From an uncultured Panacagrimonas sp. (GTDB lineage Bacteria > Pseudomonadota > Gammaproteobacteria > Nevskiales > Nevskiaceae), in contig CAMLNE010000111.1 of NCBI GenBank assembly GCA_946481265.1, forward strand, positions 1 through 11,352: DNA of 11,352 nt, in the 5' to 3' direction. The position numbers and the translations under genes are program-made. Below the pieces are notes generated by a model. It saw nothing but the letters and a program-made list of their open reading frames with translations. It did not search any database and had not been told where the DNA came from. Below are positions 1 to 9,720 of the stretch, in pieces (within the stretch, counting starts at the first letter, position 1; every line of letters starts with the position of its first letter).

Positions 1-22
1 CGGCCTGGCCGGTTCGATTCAA

Positions 23-44
23 ATCGCGCAAGCCGCTGCGCGAT
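23..44 (-). terminator. Weak hairpin downstream of the reductase gene
   Basis: A perfect 8-bp inverted repeat, ATCGCGCA (23-30) and TGCGCGAT (37-44), is separated by 6 nt. It lies 15 nt past the stop codon of the minus-strand gene ending at 60. In the minus-strand RNA the stem is followed by UUUGAAUC, a poor U-tract. It is either a weak terminator or a 3'-end stabilising hairpin. Confidence 0.4.
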
Positions 45-59
45 GCGGTCGTGGGTGGG

Positions 60-701
60 TCAGCCGCGCAGCTGCTTGAGCGCCTGTATCGCGGACTGCC
101 CGCGCAGCGCGGGGATGCTGCCCAGCATGCAGAGCGGTTCGATGGCACGTGCCGCCTCCACCATGCCCATGTCCGCGGGCTCCCAGCCGAACTGCTCCAG
201 CAGTTCGCCCACGATCTTCTTGGCCGGCGCATCGTTGCCGCAGATGAACATCGTCGGCGGTCCACCGGGCAGCTGCGGATCGACCATCAGCGGCCGGGCC
301 ACCGAGTTGAAGGCCTTGACGAAGCGCGCCACCGAGAACTCCTTCTGCAGGCGCTCCATCAGCGAGTCCTCCAGCGAGGTGAAGAAGCGCAGCACGCCGT
401 TCACCGGCGGCTGGTCGGCGATCGGATTGCAGGCGTCGATCACGGTCTTGCCGACGAGATTGGATGTCCCCGCCAGACGCAGGGCGCGCGCCGCGACCGA
501 ACCCTTCACCGCCAGCACCAGCACGTCGCCGAACGCCGCCGCGTCGGCGAAGCTGCCGGCGCTGCTGCGCGGATGGGCCTTGAGCCAGTCGCGCAGCTTG
601 TCCGGGTCACGCGTGCCGAGCAGCACCTCGTGGCCTTTCTTGAGGAAACCTGCTGCGAGCGTTCGGGCCACCTCGCCCGATCCCAGCACTCCGATCCTCA
701 C
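60..701 (-). CDS. NAD(P)-binding F420-oxidoreductase-like protein (COG2085 type)
   Basis: This is a predicted cytoplasmic dinucleotide-binding oxidoreductase of 213 residues; the substrate is unknown. I chose the GTG at 701 because a GAGGAG Shine-Dalgarno lies 9 nt upstream (711-716) and because the Rossmann strand then begins at once (MRIGVLGSGEVA). An in-frame ATG at 755 would add 18 residues with no family character. The glycine motif G7-S-G-E-V-A12 binds the dinucleotide. G29-T-R-D after the second strand resembles the site that recognises the NADP 2'-phosphate in this family. FVKAFNSVARP in the middle is also typical of the group. The family is named after archaeal F420:NADP oxidoreductase, but no F420 gene is seen here and most gammaproteobacteria lack the cofactor, so an NADPH-linked reductase is the safer reading. 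The gene stands alone, divergent from the lipoprotein gene. Fold call is confident; function is not. Confidence 0.85.
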   Translation of the reverse strand: MRIGVLGSGEVARTLAAGFLKKGHEVLLGTRDPDKLRDWLKAHPRSSAGSFADAAAFGDVLVLAVKGSVAARALRLAGTSNLVGKTVIDACNPIADQPPVNGVLRFFTSLEDSLMERLQKEFSVARFVKAFNSVARPLMVDPQLPGGPPTMFICGNDAPAKKIVGELLEQFGWEPADMGMVEAARAIEPLCMLGSIPALRGQSAIQALKQLRG

Positions 702-787
702 GACTCGATCCTCCTCATCGGAACGGTGGTCACGATACCGCATCGCAGCAGTCACCTGATTCGCGATTCACGGGGTGCGCACCAAGC

Positions 788-838
788 GGCGAGGATTTTG
801 CTCGCCCGTATACTCGGCGGTTCCGCATCCCGCGGAAC
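788..838 (+). promoter_or_regulatory. Candidate lipoprotein-gene promoter with two inverted repeats
   Basis: TATACT at 809-814 matches the -10 consensus at five of six positions; no convincing -35 box is visible at the usual distance. Just upstream lies the inverted repeat GGCGAG (788-793) / CTCGCC (801-806) with a 7-nt spacer, where a regulator could contact the -10 to -35 spacer. Just downstream lies GTTCCGC (820-826) / GCGGAAC (832-838), a 7-bp stem with a 5-nt loop. If transcription starts near 820, this would form a hairpin at the very 5' end of the mRNA. The rest of the 702-865 spacer shows nothing else I can support; a promoter for the divergent reductase gene is not evident. Confidence 0.4.
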
Positions 839-865
839 ACATCCAGGAAAGACCCATCTAGAGAC

Positions 866-3253
866 ATGAGGACGATTAGAGAAGGACGATGGCCGCTTTC
901 GCTCGCCGCCTTGCTGGCCGCGAGCCTGAGCGCATGTGGTGGCGGTGGTGGTGGTGGCGGCAATGGCGGCGGCGACGGTGACGGAGCTCCGGCATCGGGC
1001 GCGCTGACAGGCGTCTTCGTCGACGCACCGGTCGCAGGCCTGAGCTACACCTGCGGCGACGACACCGGCACGACCACCGCGAACGGTGAATTCCGGTACG
1101 ACTCCGGCGACACCTGCACCTTCAGCGCCGGCGCGATCTCGCTGGGCGATGTGCTGGCGCAGGCCACGATCACCCCGCGCGAGGTCGCCGCGGCGATCGC
1201 GCAGCAGGCCCCCCAGGGCAGCGCGCAGTCGCTCGAGGTGATCACCCAGAACCTCTTCCAGCTGCTGCAGTCGCTGGATACCGACGGCGATACGAGCAAC
1301 GGCATCTCGCTGCCCGCGAACATCGCCAACGTCCAGTTCGACGCGAACCTGACCAACGCCGTGACGCTGCTCAACCGCACGCCGGAGGCCTTCCAGGCCC
1401 AGGTCGGAGCGGTCGTGACGACGGTGATCGAGCAGATCGACGTGCCGCTGCAGGTCGTGAGCGTCGACGCCGCGATCGAGCACGCGGCCGAGCAGTCGCG
1501 TGCGCTGCTGTCGGGTACGTGGAACGTCGGTGTCCAGGGCACCGACCCGCTGGCCGTGGCCATCACCTTCTTCCCCAACGGCACCTATCTGTTCGGTGGC
1601 AAGAGCGATGACGAGGTCTGCGTCGAGGACGTGGGCGGGATGAACGTGGACGAGGGCGGCAACGGTTCCGAGTTCGGTCGCTACACCTTCGATCCGCTCA
1701 GCGGCGAGCTGACCACCGAGGTCATCAGCGACTCGACCGGCAGCTGCGGCTTCAGCGATTACGACGGCGACAACGCGCGTGCGACGCTCCAGGTGGTCGG
1801 CGAGCGCCTGCGCCTGCACACGTACAACACCGAGAGCGCCGAGGACTGCCTGGACGAAGGTGGCGCCGACGCCACCGACCTCGCCGGTGAGCGCGTGTGC
1901 CGTTACGAGCTGACGCGTGCGCTGGGCACGGCCGCGCCGGGCACGGTGCTGGGCTCGACCCGCGGCCTCGAGGGCAGCTACGTGCTGGAGTCAGACCTGC
2001 CGCTGGGGATCGCCTCGGTGCTGACCATCGAGCAGACCGGCAGCAACGCATATCGCTACCTGCTGACCGAGAGCTACGGCAACAACAACGCTCCGGACGA
2101 GGAAGGCGCCACCGACGGCATCGCGATCGGCACGTTTACCGTGGGCCAGGGCAACGTGGTCACGATCAATGAGACGTACAACTCGATCGGCGGCGACGGC
2201 GGCCTGGGCGCGCAGCCTGCGGGACTTCAGCTGAGCCTGGATTCGAACCGGAATCTTGTATTCGAGGACGAGGACAGCGAGTTCTTCGTGCGCCTGCCGC
2301 TGAGCCCGCGCATCGCGCAGTCGCAGATCGTCGGGACGTTCTTCCCGCGCGAGCCCGAGCAGGGCGGCCTCGACACGCAGGACACCGAGCCGTTCCCCGC
2401 GTTCCTGTCGATCTTCGAGGACGGCGAGTACCTGCTCGGCACGTACGAGGACGACGCGGACTGCCAGGCCGACAGCAATCCGGGGACGACCAGGACCGAC
2501 TGCAACGGCCTGGAGTACGGTCGCTTCGAGCTCGACACGCTCACCGGCGAGCTGCACCTGCGCACGGATCGCAGCGGCGACGATCCGCGCTACGCCGACA
2601 CCAACGGCATCGGCGGCCTGGTCGACGACGGTAACGCGCAGACCTCCGACCGCTTCTTCCTGCGCCCGCTGGGCACCGACGGCGAGATCCTGATGATCGG
2701 CTACCGGCCGGTGGACATCGCCGACGACGAGGCCGACGTGCTGTACGAGCTGGCGGACGTGAACACGGTGGCACAGGCCACGGCGTTCGCCGCCGCCGAC
2801 CCGGACGCGCGCTTCTTCCTGGTGCTGCGTCCGGTGGTGTCGACGTCGGGCAGCCTGGAAGGCGCCTGGCGCCTGACGTCAGTCGAGCCGTCGAGCCCGG
2901 CTCTCGTGCGCGAGGACGGGAAGGTCGCACCGTTCGTGCTGGTGTTCCAGAACGCCAACGAGTACTTCCTGAGCCAGACCAGCGCCGCGGTCACGTTCGA
3001 CGGCATCGAGTTCGGCAACTACGAGCTGCGCGAGAACGGCACGCGCCTGTGCGTCACGGGCACCACCGTCGACACGCTGCCCGATTCGGGCCTGGCGCCG
3101 TCGTCGCAGGCGGAAGGCGCGCCGTCCGGGTGCGTGGACTACTTCGGTCTTTCGATCGACGGTGACACCGCGACCGTGACGACGCTCGACGCCGAGCCGG
3201 TCACGCTGGGCTTCACGCGCATCAGCAAGCCGTCGCTGCCGGCCACGCCGTAA
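866..3253 (+). CDS. Exported multi-repeat outer-membrane lipoprotein, function unknown
   Basis: This 795-residue protein is not one I can name. A basic start and hydrophobic stretch (residues 10-20) lead to lipobox L-S-A-C24, so C24 should be lipidated; G25 at the next position favours outer-membrane sorting. Residues 25-40 are Gly/Asp-rich and probably a flexible linker. Residues 46-96 form a module seen in other proteobacterial surface lipoproteins (GVFVDAPVAGLSY, NGEFRYDSGD, SLGDV). A mostly helical stretch follows to about 215, containing LLQSLDTDGDTSNGI, where D138, D140 and D142 resemble an EF-hand-like calcium loop. Four degenerate beta-rich repeats then start near 216, 366, 485 and 661, sharing G-[TSA]-[WYF], an F-x-x-G/N-x-Y strand and G-x-[EY]-[FY]-G-x-[YF] followed by a G-E-L turn. 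Ten cysteines follow C24 and could pair as disulfides. The ATG at 866 has AGGAAAGA (845-852) 13 nt upstream, a long spacing. The gene is monocistronic. Confidence 0.9.
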   Translation: MRTIREGRWPLSLAALLAASLSACGGGGGGGGNGGGDGDGAPASGALTGVFVDAPVAGLSYTCGDDTGTTTANGEFRYDSGDTCTFSAGAISLGDVLAQATITPREVAAAIAQQAPQGSAQSLEVITQNLFQLLQSLDTDGDTSNGISLPANIANVQFDANLTNAVTLLNRTPEAFQAQVGAVVTTVIEQIDVPLQVVSVDAAIEHAAEQSRALLSGTWNVGVQGTDPLAVAITFFPNGTYLFGGKSDDEVCVEDVGGMNVDEGGNGSEFGRYTFDPLSGELTTEVISDSTGSCGFSDYDGDNARATLQVVGERLRLHTYNTESAEDCLDEGGADATDLAGERVCRYELTRALGTAAPGTVLGSTRGLEGSYVLESDLPLGIASVLTIEQTGSNAYRYLLTESYGNNNAPDEEGATDGIAIGTFTVGQGNVVTINETYNSIGGDGGLGAQPAGLQLSLDSNRNLVFEDEDSEFFVRLPLSPRIAQSQIVGTFFPREPEQGGLDTQDTEPFPAFLSIFEDGEYLLGTYEDDADCQADSNPGTTRTDCNGLEYGRFELDTLTGELHLRTDRSGDDPRYADTNGIGGLVDDGNAQTSDRFFLRPLGTDGEILMIGYRPVDIADDEADVLYELADVNTVAQATAFAAADPDARFFLVLRPVVSTSGSLEGAWRLTSVEPSSPALVREDGKVAPFVLVFQNANEYFLSQTSAAVTFDGIEFGNYELRENGTRLCVTGTTVDTLPDSGLAPSSQAEGAPSGCVDYFGLSIDGDTATVTTLDAEPVTLGFTRISKPSLPATP
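938..985 (+). repeat. GGT/GGC triplet tract encoding a polyglycine linker
   Basis: Directly after the lipidated Cys codon, eight glycine codons (938-961) drawn only from GGT and GGC run in a row. Asn, three more Gly and a DGDG stretch follow. The period of three means that slippage would change linker length without breaking the frame. Such a linker would hold the folded part away from the membrane. Confidence 0.75.
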
Positions 3254-3276
3254 GCGATCCGCACCGCTGCAACGAA

Positions 3277-3308
3277 GAAGGGCCGGAGCGATCCGGCCCT
3301 TCCTTTTT
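3277..3308 (+). terminator. Strong intrinsic terminator of the lipoprotein gene
   Basis: GAAGGGCCGGA (3277-3287) pairs perfectly with TCCGGCCCTTC (3292-3302) around a GCGA tetraloop of the stable GNRA class. TTTTT follows at 3304-3308. It starts 24 nt after the stop at 3253. Read from the other strand, the same stem lies downstream of pgk but is followed only by UUCGUU, so it may stop convergent pgk transcripts less efficiently. Confidence 0.92.
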
Positions 3309-3329
3309 GCGCCACGCGCTGCGTGACGA

Positions 3330-4520
3330 TCAGCCCTTGGCGCGCGACTCCAGCGCCGCCACCGCCGGCAGTTCCTTGCCCTCGAGGAATTCGAGGAAGG
3401 CGCCGCCCGCGGTCGAGATGTAATCGACGTCGTCCGCGATGCCGAACTTGCCGATCGCCGCCACGGTGTCGCCGCCTCCGGCGATCGACATCGCGCCGGA
3501 CCTGGCGATCGCCTCGGACAGCAATTTCGTGCCGCTGGAGAAGGCCTCGAACTCGAACACGCCGATGGGCCCGTTCCAGACGATCGTCCCGGCCTTCTCC
3601 ATCAGCCCGGCGAATTGCCGGGCCGTGTTCGGCCCGATGTCCAGGATCAGGTCGTCCGGGCCGACATCGCGGGCCGCCTTGATCGTGCCCCTGGCATCCG
3701 GCGTCTTCGGGAACTCGGTGGCCACCACCACGTCGCCGGGAATCGGTACCGAGGCGCCGCGCGCCGACATCTTCTCGATGATGCGCTTGGCTTCGGGCAC
3801 GAGGTCCGGCTCGGCCAGCGATTTGCCGATCGGCAGGCCCGCGGCCAGCAGGAAGGTGTTGGCGATGCCGCCGCCGACCACCAGCTGATCGACCTTGTCT
3901 GCCAGCGCGTCGAGGATGGTGAGCTTGGTCGACACCTTGGCGCCGCCGACGATGGCCACCAGCGGCCGCGCCGGTGCGAGCAGCGCCTTGCCGAGCGCCT
4001 CGAGCTCGGCCGCCACCAGGGGGCCAGCGCAGGCCACCGGCGCCTTGAGCGCCAGCGCGTGGGTGGTCGCCTCGGCGCGGTGCGCGGTGCCGAAGGCATC
4101 GTTGGCGTAGACGTCGCAGAGCCTGGCCATCTTCGCGGCCAGCTCCTCGCTGTTCTTCTTCTCGCCCTTGTTGCCGCGGCAGTTCTCCAGCAGCACCACC
4201 TGGCCGCGCTTCACGGTGAAGCCGCCGTCGACCCAGTCCCGGATCAGCTCGACGTCCTGGCCGAGCAGTTCGCCCATGCGCAGCGCGATGGGCGCCAGCG
4301 AATCGGCAGGCTGGAGCGCGCCTTCGGTCGGACGCCCCAGGTGCGAGGTCACCATCACCGCCGCACCCTTGTCCAGGGCCAGCCGGATGCCGGGGATCGA
4401 GGCCCGGATCCGCGTGTCGTCGGTGATCCGCCCCGCGTCGTCCTGCGGCACGTTGAGGTCGGCGCGAATGAAGACGCGCTTGTTGTCCAGATCGAGGTCG
4501 GCGAGGCGGAGGAAGTTCAT
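3330..4520 (-). CDS. pgk: Phosphoglycerate kinase
   Basis: This 396-residue enzyme transfers phosphate from 1,3-bisphosphoglycerate to ADP, giving 3-phosphoglycerate and ATP in the cytoplasm; it is reversible for gluconeogenesis. The length is normal for bacterial Pgk. Visible signatures are the N-lobe substrate site R19-A-D-L-N-V-P25, S59-H-L-G-R-P64, the NDAFGTAHR segment, GGAKVSTKL at the start of the C-lobe, the WNGPIGVFE segment, the nucleotide-binding GGGDT at 348-352, and STAGGA at 369-374 where many homologues have STGGGA. The ATG at 4520 has GGAG about 9 nt upstream. It follows gap by 138 nt, but that spacer holds an intrinsic terminator, so pgk is probably transcribed partly by read-through and partly from its own start. 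No pyk or fba gene follows; a convergent lipoprotein gene lies downstream. Confidence 0.98.
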   Translation of the reverse strand: MNFLRLADLDLDNKRVFIRADLNVPQDDAGRITDDTRIRASIPGIRLALDKGAAVMVTSHLGRPTEGALQPADSLAPIALRMGELLGQDVELIRDWVDGGFTVKRGQVVLLENCRGNKGEKKNSEELAAKMARLCDVYANDAFGTAHRAEATTHALALKAPVACAGPLVAAELEALGKALLAPARPLVAIVGGAKVSTKLTILDALADKVDQLVVGGGIANTFLLAAGLPIGKSLAEPDLVPEAKRIIEKMSARGASVPIPGDVVVATEFPKTPDARGTIKAARDVGPDDLILDIGPNTARQFAGLMEKAGTIVWNGPIGVFEFEAFSSGTKLLSEAIARSGAMSIAGGGDTVAAIGKFGIADDVDYISTAGGAFLEFLEGKELPAVAALESRAKG

Positions 4521-4535
4521 GCGGGAAGCTCCGGA

Positions 4536-4582
4536 AATCGGGATCGGGAATCGGAGAATCGGAGAATCGGAGAATCGGAGAA
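4536..4582 (-). repeat. Octamer tandem repeat upstream of pgk
   Basis: Four perfect tandem copies of ATCGGAGA occupy 4550-4581 on the plus strand (TCTCCGAT as transcribed towards pgk). They are flanked at 4536-4549 by two degenerate 7-nt units of the ATCGGG type. The tract makes the pgk leader pyrimidine-rich and ends about 15 nt from the pgk ATG. The same CGATTCC-like unit also builds the nearby terminator. From memory, similar heptad or octad arrays are common in Xanthomonadaceae intergenic DNA. Confidence 0.9.
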
Positions 4583-4599
4583 GTGCAGGATCGGAAATG

Positions 4600-4642
4600 A
4601 AAAAGGGGAACCAGAAATCGTTTTCGCGATTCCCGATTCCCC
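4600..4642 (-). terminator. Intrinsic terminator between gap and pgk
   Basis: In the minus-strand RNA, the arm GGGGAAUCGGGAAUCG (4642-4627) pairs over all 16 positions with CGAUUUCUGGUUCCCC (4620-4605). Three of the pairs are G-U, and the loop is CGAAAA. Five U residues follow directly (4604-4600). In plus-strand RNA the three G-U positions become C-A or A-C mismatches, so the structure favours gap-direction transcription. It starts 16 nt after the gap stop and is expected to reduce read-through into pgk. Confidence 0.85.
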
Positions 4643-4658
4643 TGGCCGAATCCGCGGC

Positions 4659-7710
<3,052 letters not shown>

Positions 7711-7741
7711 CTTGGTGGTCGGGCAGGGTTACAGCAGCGGG

Positions 7742-7772
7742 GCCCGCCACTCGCACTCGCGAATCGGCGGGC
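7742..7772 (-). repeat. Inverted repeat in the tkt leader
   Basis: GCCCGCC (7742-7748) and GGCGGGC (7766-7772) form a perfect 7-bp inverted repeat with a 17-nt spacer, 31 nt upstream of the tkt start. It could be a leader hairpin or an operator. I see no convincing promoter hexamers nearby. Confidence 0.3.
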
Positions 7773-7785
7773 GCATGAAACGACG

Positions 7786-7808
7786 GAGCCGGGCGCGTGG
7801 CCCGGCTC
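7786..7808 (-). terminator. Hairpin downstream of rpoZ
   Basis: GAGCCGGGC (7786-7794) and GCCCGGCTC (7800-7808) form a perfect 9-bp GC-rich stem with a 5-nt loop, 8 nt after the rpoZ stop. In the rpoZ-direction RNA the stem is followed by CGUCGUUUC, a poor U-tract, so termination is probably partial. It marks a likely boundary between gmk-rpoZ and tkt. Confidence 0.55.
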
Positions 7809-7816
7809 GGGGTGTC

Positions 7817-8080
7817 TTACAGATCGTAGCTGGGGTCCAGCGGCTCCAGGTCCACCTTGGGCTGCTGGATGGCCGGCAGGTCCTGCTCTTCCAGCACTTC
7901 CTTGCCGACGAAGCCGTCCGCGATCTCGCGCAGCGACAGCACCGTGGACTTGTGGTTGCCCCAGGGCAGCCGGGCGTCCGCACCGCGGGCGAGCTGGCGG
8001 GCACGCTTGGCCGCCACCAGGGTCAGTTCGAACTGGTTCGGAATCTTTTCCAGGCAATCTTCGACGGTGACACGGGCCAT
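7817..8080 (-). CDS. rpoZ: DNA-directed RNA polymerase omega subunit
   Basis: This 87-residue small subunit helps assemble and stabilise the beta' subunit of RNA polymerase, and in E. coli contributes to one ppGpp site. The family N terminus [19 protein letters not shown] and the following [10 protein letters not shown] helix are clearly present, and [12 protein letters not shown] matches the conserved second helix. I start at the ATG at 8080 because MARVTVEDC is the conserved beginning; an upstream in-frame TTG at 8101 would add seven unconserved residues. The ribosome binding site is weak. It lies 55 nt downstream of gmk, the usual gammaproteobacterial pair. In many relatives spoT comes next, but here a hairpin and then tkt follow. 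Confidence 0.95.
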   Translation of the reverse strand: MARVTVEDCLEKIPNQFELTLVAAKRARQLARGADARLPWGNHKSTVLSLREIADGFVGKEVLEEQDLPAIQQPKVDLEPLDPSYDL

Positions 8081-8135
8081 GAGCTGCTCGCTGCCAAACA
8101 AAAAAGGGCGCGAAGTGTAGCCGAACGACCCTCTC

Positions 8136-8768
8136 CTATTCCAGCAGGCCCCGGATCAGGCCGGCGTGGCGGGCCCCCTGGCCCGCCCTTTCCAGCCGCG
8201 CCGCCAGGAACAGCGCATCGAGTTCGTCCAGCGCACGTTCGAAGTCCTGGTTGACGATCAGGTAGTCGTATTCCTCCCAGTGCGACATCTCGGCCCGGGC
8301 CGCCGCCATGCGCGCCGCGATGGTGGCGTCATCGTCCTGGCCGCGACCGCGCAGCCGGCGCTCCAGCTCCGCCGCCGACGGCGGCAGGATGAAGACCGAG
8401 CGCGCCGCCGGCACCAGGCGCCGGACCTGCTGCGCACCCTGCCAGTCGATGTCGAGCACCACGTCGATGCCGTCGTCGAGCAGCGCGTCGGTCCTGTCGC
8501 GGCCCGTGCCGTAGCGGCGCCCGAAGACGTGCGCATGCTCGAGCAGCTCGCCGCGATCGATCATGCCCAGGAAGCGGGGCTCGTCGACGAAGTGGTAGTG
8601 CACCCCATCCTGCTCGCCGGATCGCGGCGCGCGCGTCGTGTAGGACACCGAGATCGCCACCGGCTGCGCGCCGCCTTCCCTGCGTGCCAGCAGCGCACGC
8701 GTCAGGCTGGTCTTGCCGCCCCCGGAGGGAGCCGAAACGATGAACAGGTTGCCGCGCGAAGGGTTCAT
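8136..8768 (-). CDS. gmk: Guanylate kinase
   Basis: This 210-residue cytoplasmic enzyme phosphorylates GMP to GDP with ATP, an essential step in GTP and dGTP supply. The P-loop is at residues 13-21 (APSGGGKTS; most homologues have GAGK). The GMP-binding segment [16 protein letters not shown] follows, with HYHFV after it, then the catalytic-core [10 protein letters not shown] and the lid with RLRGRGQDD. The length is normal. I chose the ATG at 8768 because it puts the P-loop at the family distance; upstream in-frame sequence lies over the LysR gene in another frame and is not Gmk-like. No strong Shine-Dalgarno is visible. It precedes rpoZ and lies 40 nt downstream of a LysR gene, so it may have its own promoter inside that region. 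Confidence 0.96.
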   Translation of the reverse strand: MNPSRGNLFIVSAPSGGGKTSLTRALLARREGGAQPVAISVSYTTRAPRSGEQDGVHYHFVDEPRFLGMIDRGELLEHAHVFGRRYGTGRDRTDALLDDGIDVVLDIDWQGAQQVRRLVPAARSVFILPPSAAELERRLRGRGQDDDATIAARMAAARAEMSHWEEYDYLIVNQDFERALDELDALFLAARLERAGQGARHAGLIRGLLE

Positions 8769-8808
8769 GCGCGGCAGTGTAGGGAAGCGGGCGCGGGTCG
8801 CCCATCCA

Positions 8809-9720
8809 TCACGGACGAGGCCGTCGCGCCGGCTCGAACTTTTCCAGCAGGAAGTCGACGAACACGCGCAGCTTGGGCATGCCGTACCGGTTGGGCAGGT
8901 AGACCGCGTAGAGCGCGGCGTCCACCACCGGCCGCCAGCCGGGCAGCAGGCGCACCAGGCGACCGGCATGCAGGTCCTCGTGGACCAGGTGCCGGGACAG
9001 CAGGGCGATCCCCAGCCCACCCAGCGCCAGGGTGCGCAGCGGCTCGGCGTGGTTGATCCGGATGCCGCCGCGCAGGGGCACGTCCAGGCGCACACCGTCC
9101 TTCTCGAAGACCGACGATGCCATCAGCCCCGGCGGCGTGAACTGCAGGCAGTCGTGGTCGAGCAGGTCCATTGGCTCGCGCGGCGTGCCGCGGCGCTCCA
9201 GGTACGCGGGGGCGGCGCAGGCGACGATGCGCATGTCGGCGAGCTTGCGCGCCACCACATTGGGCTGCGGCGCGTCGGTCACGCGCAGGGCCAGGTCGAA
9301 CCCCTCCTCCGCCAGGTCGATGATGCGGTTGGACACGGAGACATCGAGCTCGATCAGCGGGAAGCGCCGCCGGAACTCGGGCAGCCAGGGCACCACCAGG
9401 CCGGCGATCAACCCCGGTGGGGCGCTGACCCGCAGGCGGCCGCGCGGTGTCGATTGCATCTGCGCGACGGCCTGGCGTGCGTGCTCGACCTCCTCGATCA
9501 CGCGCTGGCAATGCCCCAGGCAGGCCGCCCCGGCCGCGGTCAGCCGCAGTCCACGGCCGCCCCGTTCGAGCAGCCGCGTGCCGAGCTCGCGCTCCAGTTG
9601 GCTCACGTGCTTGCTGGTGACCGAGGTGTTCACCCCCAGCATCCGCGCCGCCGCCGCGAAGCTGCCCGCCTGCACCACGCGCGCGAAGGTGACCATCGGA
9701 CCGAGCATCTCGCGCCTCAT
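8809..9720 (-). CDS. LysR-family transcriptional regulator, first of a paralogous pair
   Basis: This 303-residue protein has an N-terminal winged helix-turn-helix (about residues 9-66, from MVTFARVVQAGSFAAAARMLG through LTAAG) and a C-terminal periplasmic-binding-protein-like effector domain beginning near RVSAPPGL. The SNRIIDLAEEGFDLALRVT segment places it in the CrgA-like branch, whose members often control detoxification or redox genes; no effector can be inferred. Its ATG at 9720 overlaps the stop of the upstream LysR gene (ATGA), which suggests translational coupling. A second in-frame ATG at 9708 has GAGG 6 nt upstream and could be the real start, shortening the protein by four residues. 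It ends 40 nt before gmk. It is co-linear with the neighbouring LysR protein along almost its entire length. Confidence 0.93.
   Translation of the reverse strand: MRREMLGPMVTFARVVQAGSFAAAARMLGVNTSVTSKHVSQLERELGTRLLERGGRGLRLTAAGAACLGHCQRVIEEVEHARQAVAQMQSTPRGRLRVSAPPGLIAGLVVPWLPEFRRRFPLIELDVSVSNRIIDLAEEGFDLALRVTDAPQPNVVARKLADMRIVACAAPAYLERRGTPREPMDLLDHDCLQFTPPGLMASSVFEKDGVRLDVPLRGGIRINHAEPLRTLALGGLGIALLSRHLVHEDLHAGRLVRLLPGWRPVVDAALYAVYLPNRYGMPKLRVFVDFLLEKFEPARRPRP

Noticed and set aside
11..30. GGTTCGATTC resembling a tRNA T-loop
   Set aside because: The flanking bases do not form a 5-bp T-stem or an acceptor stem on either strand.
752..1819. A 355-codon minus-strand frame opposite the start of the lipoprotein gene
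   Set aside because: Low-complexity Arg/His/Asp/Val composition and no motif. The sense strand has a signal peptide, lipobox and conserved modules.
8101..8135. Possible terminator between gmk and rpoZ (AGGG...CCCT then six T in minus-strand sense)
   Set aside because: Only four or five outer pairs form and the interior does not pair, so it is too weak to call.
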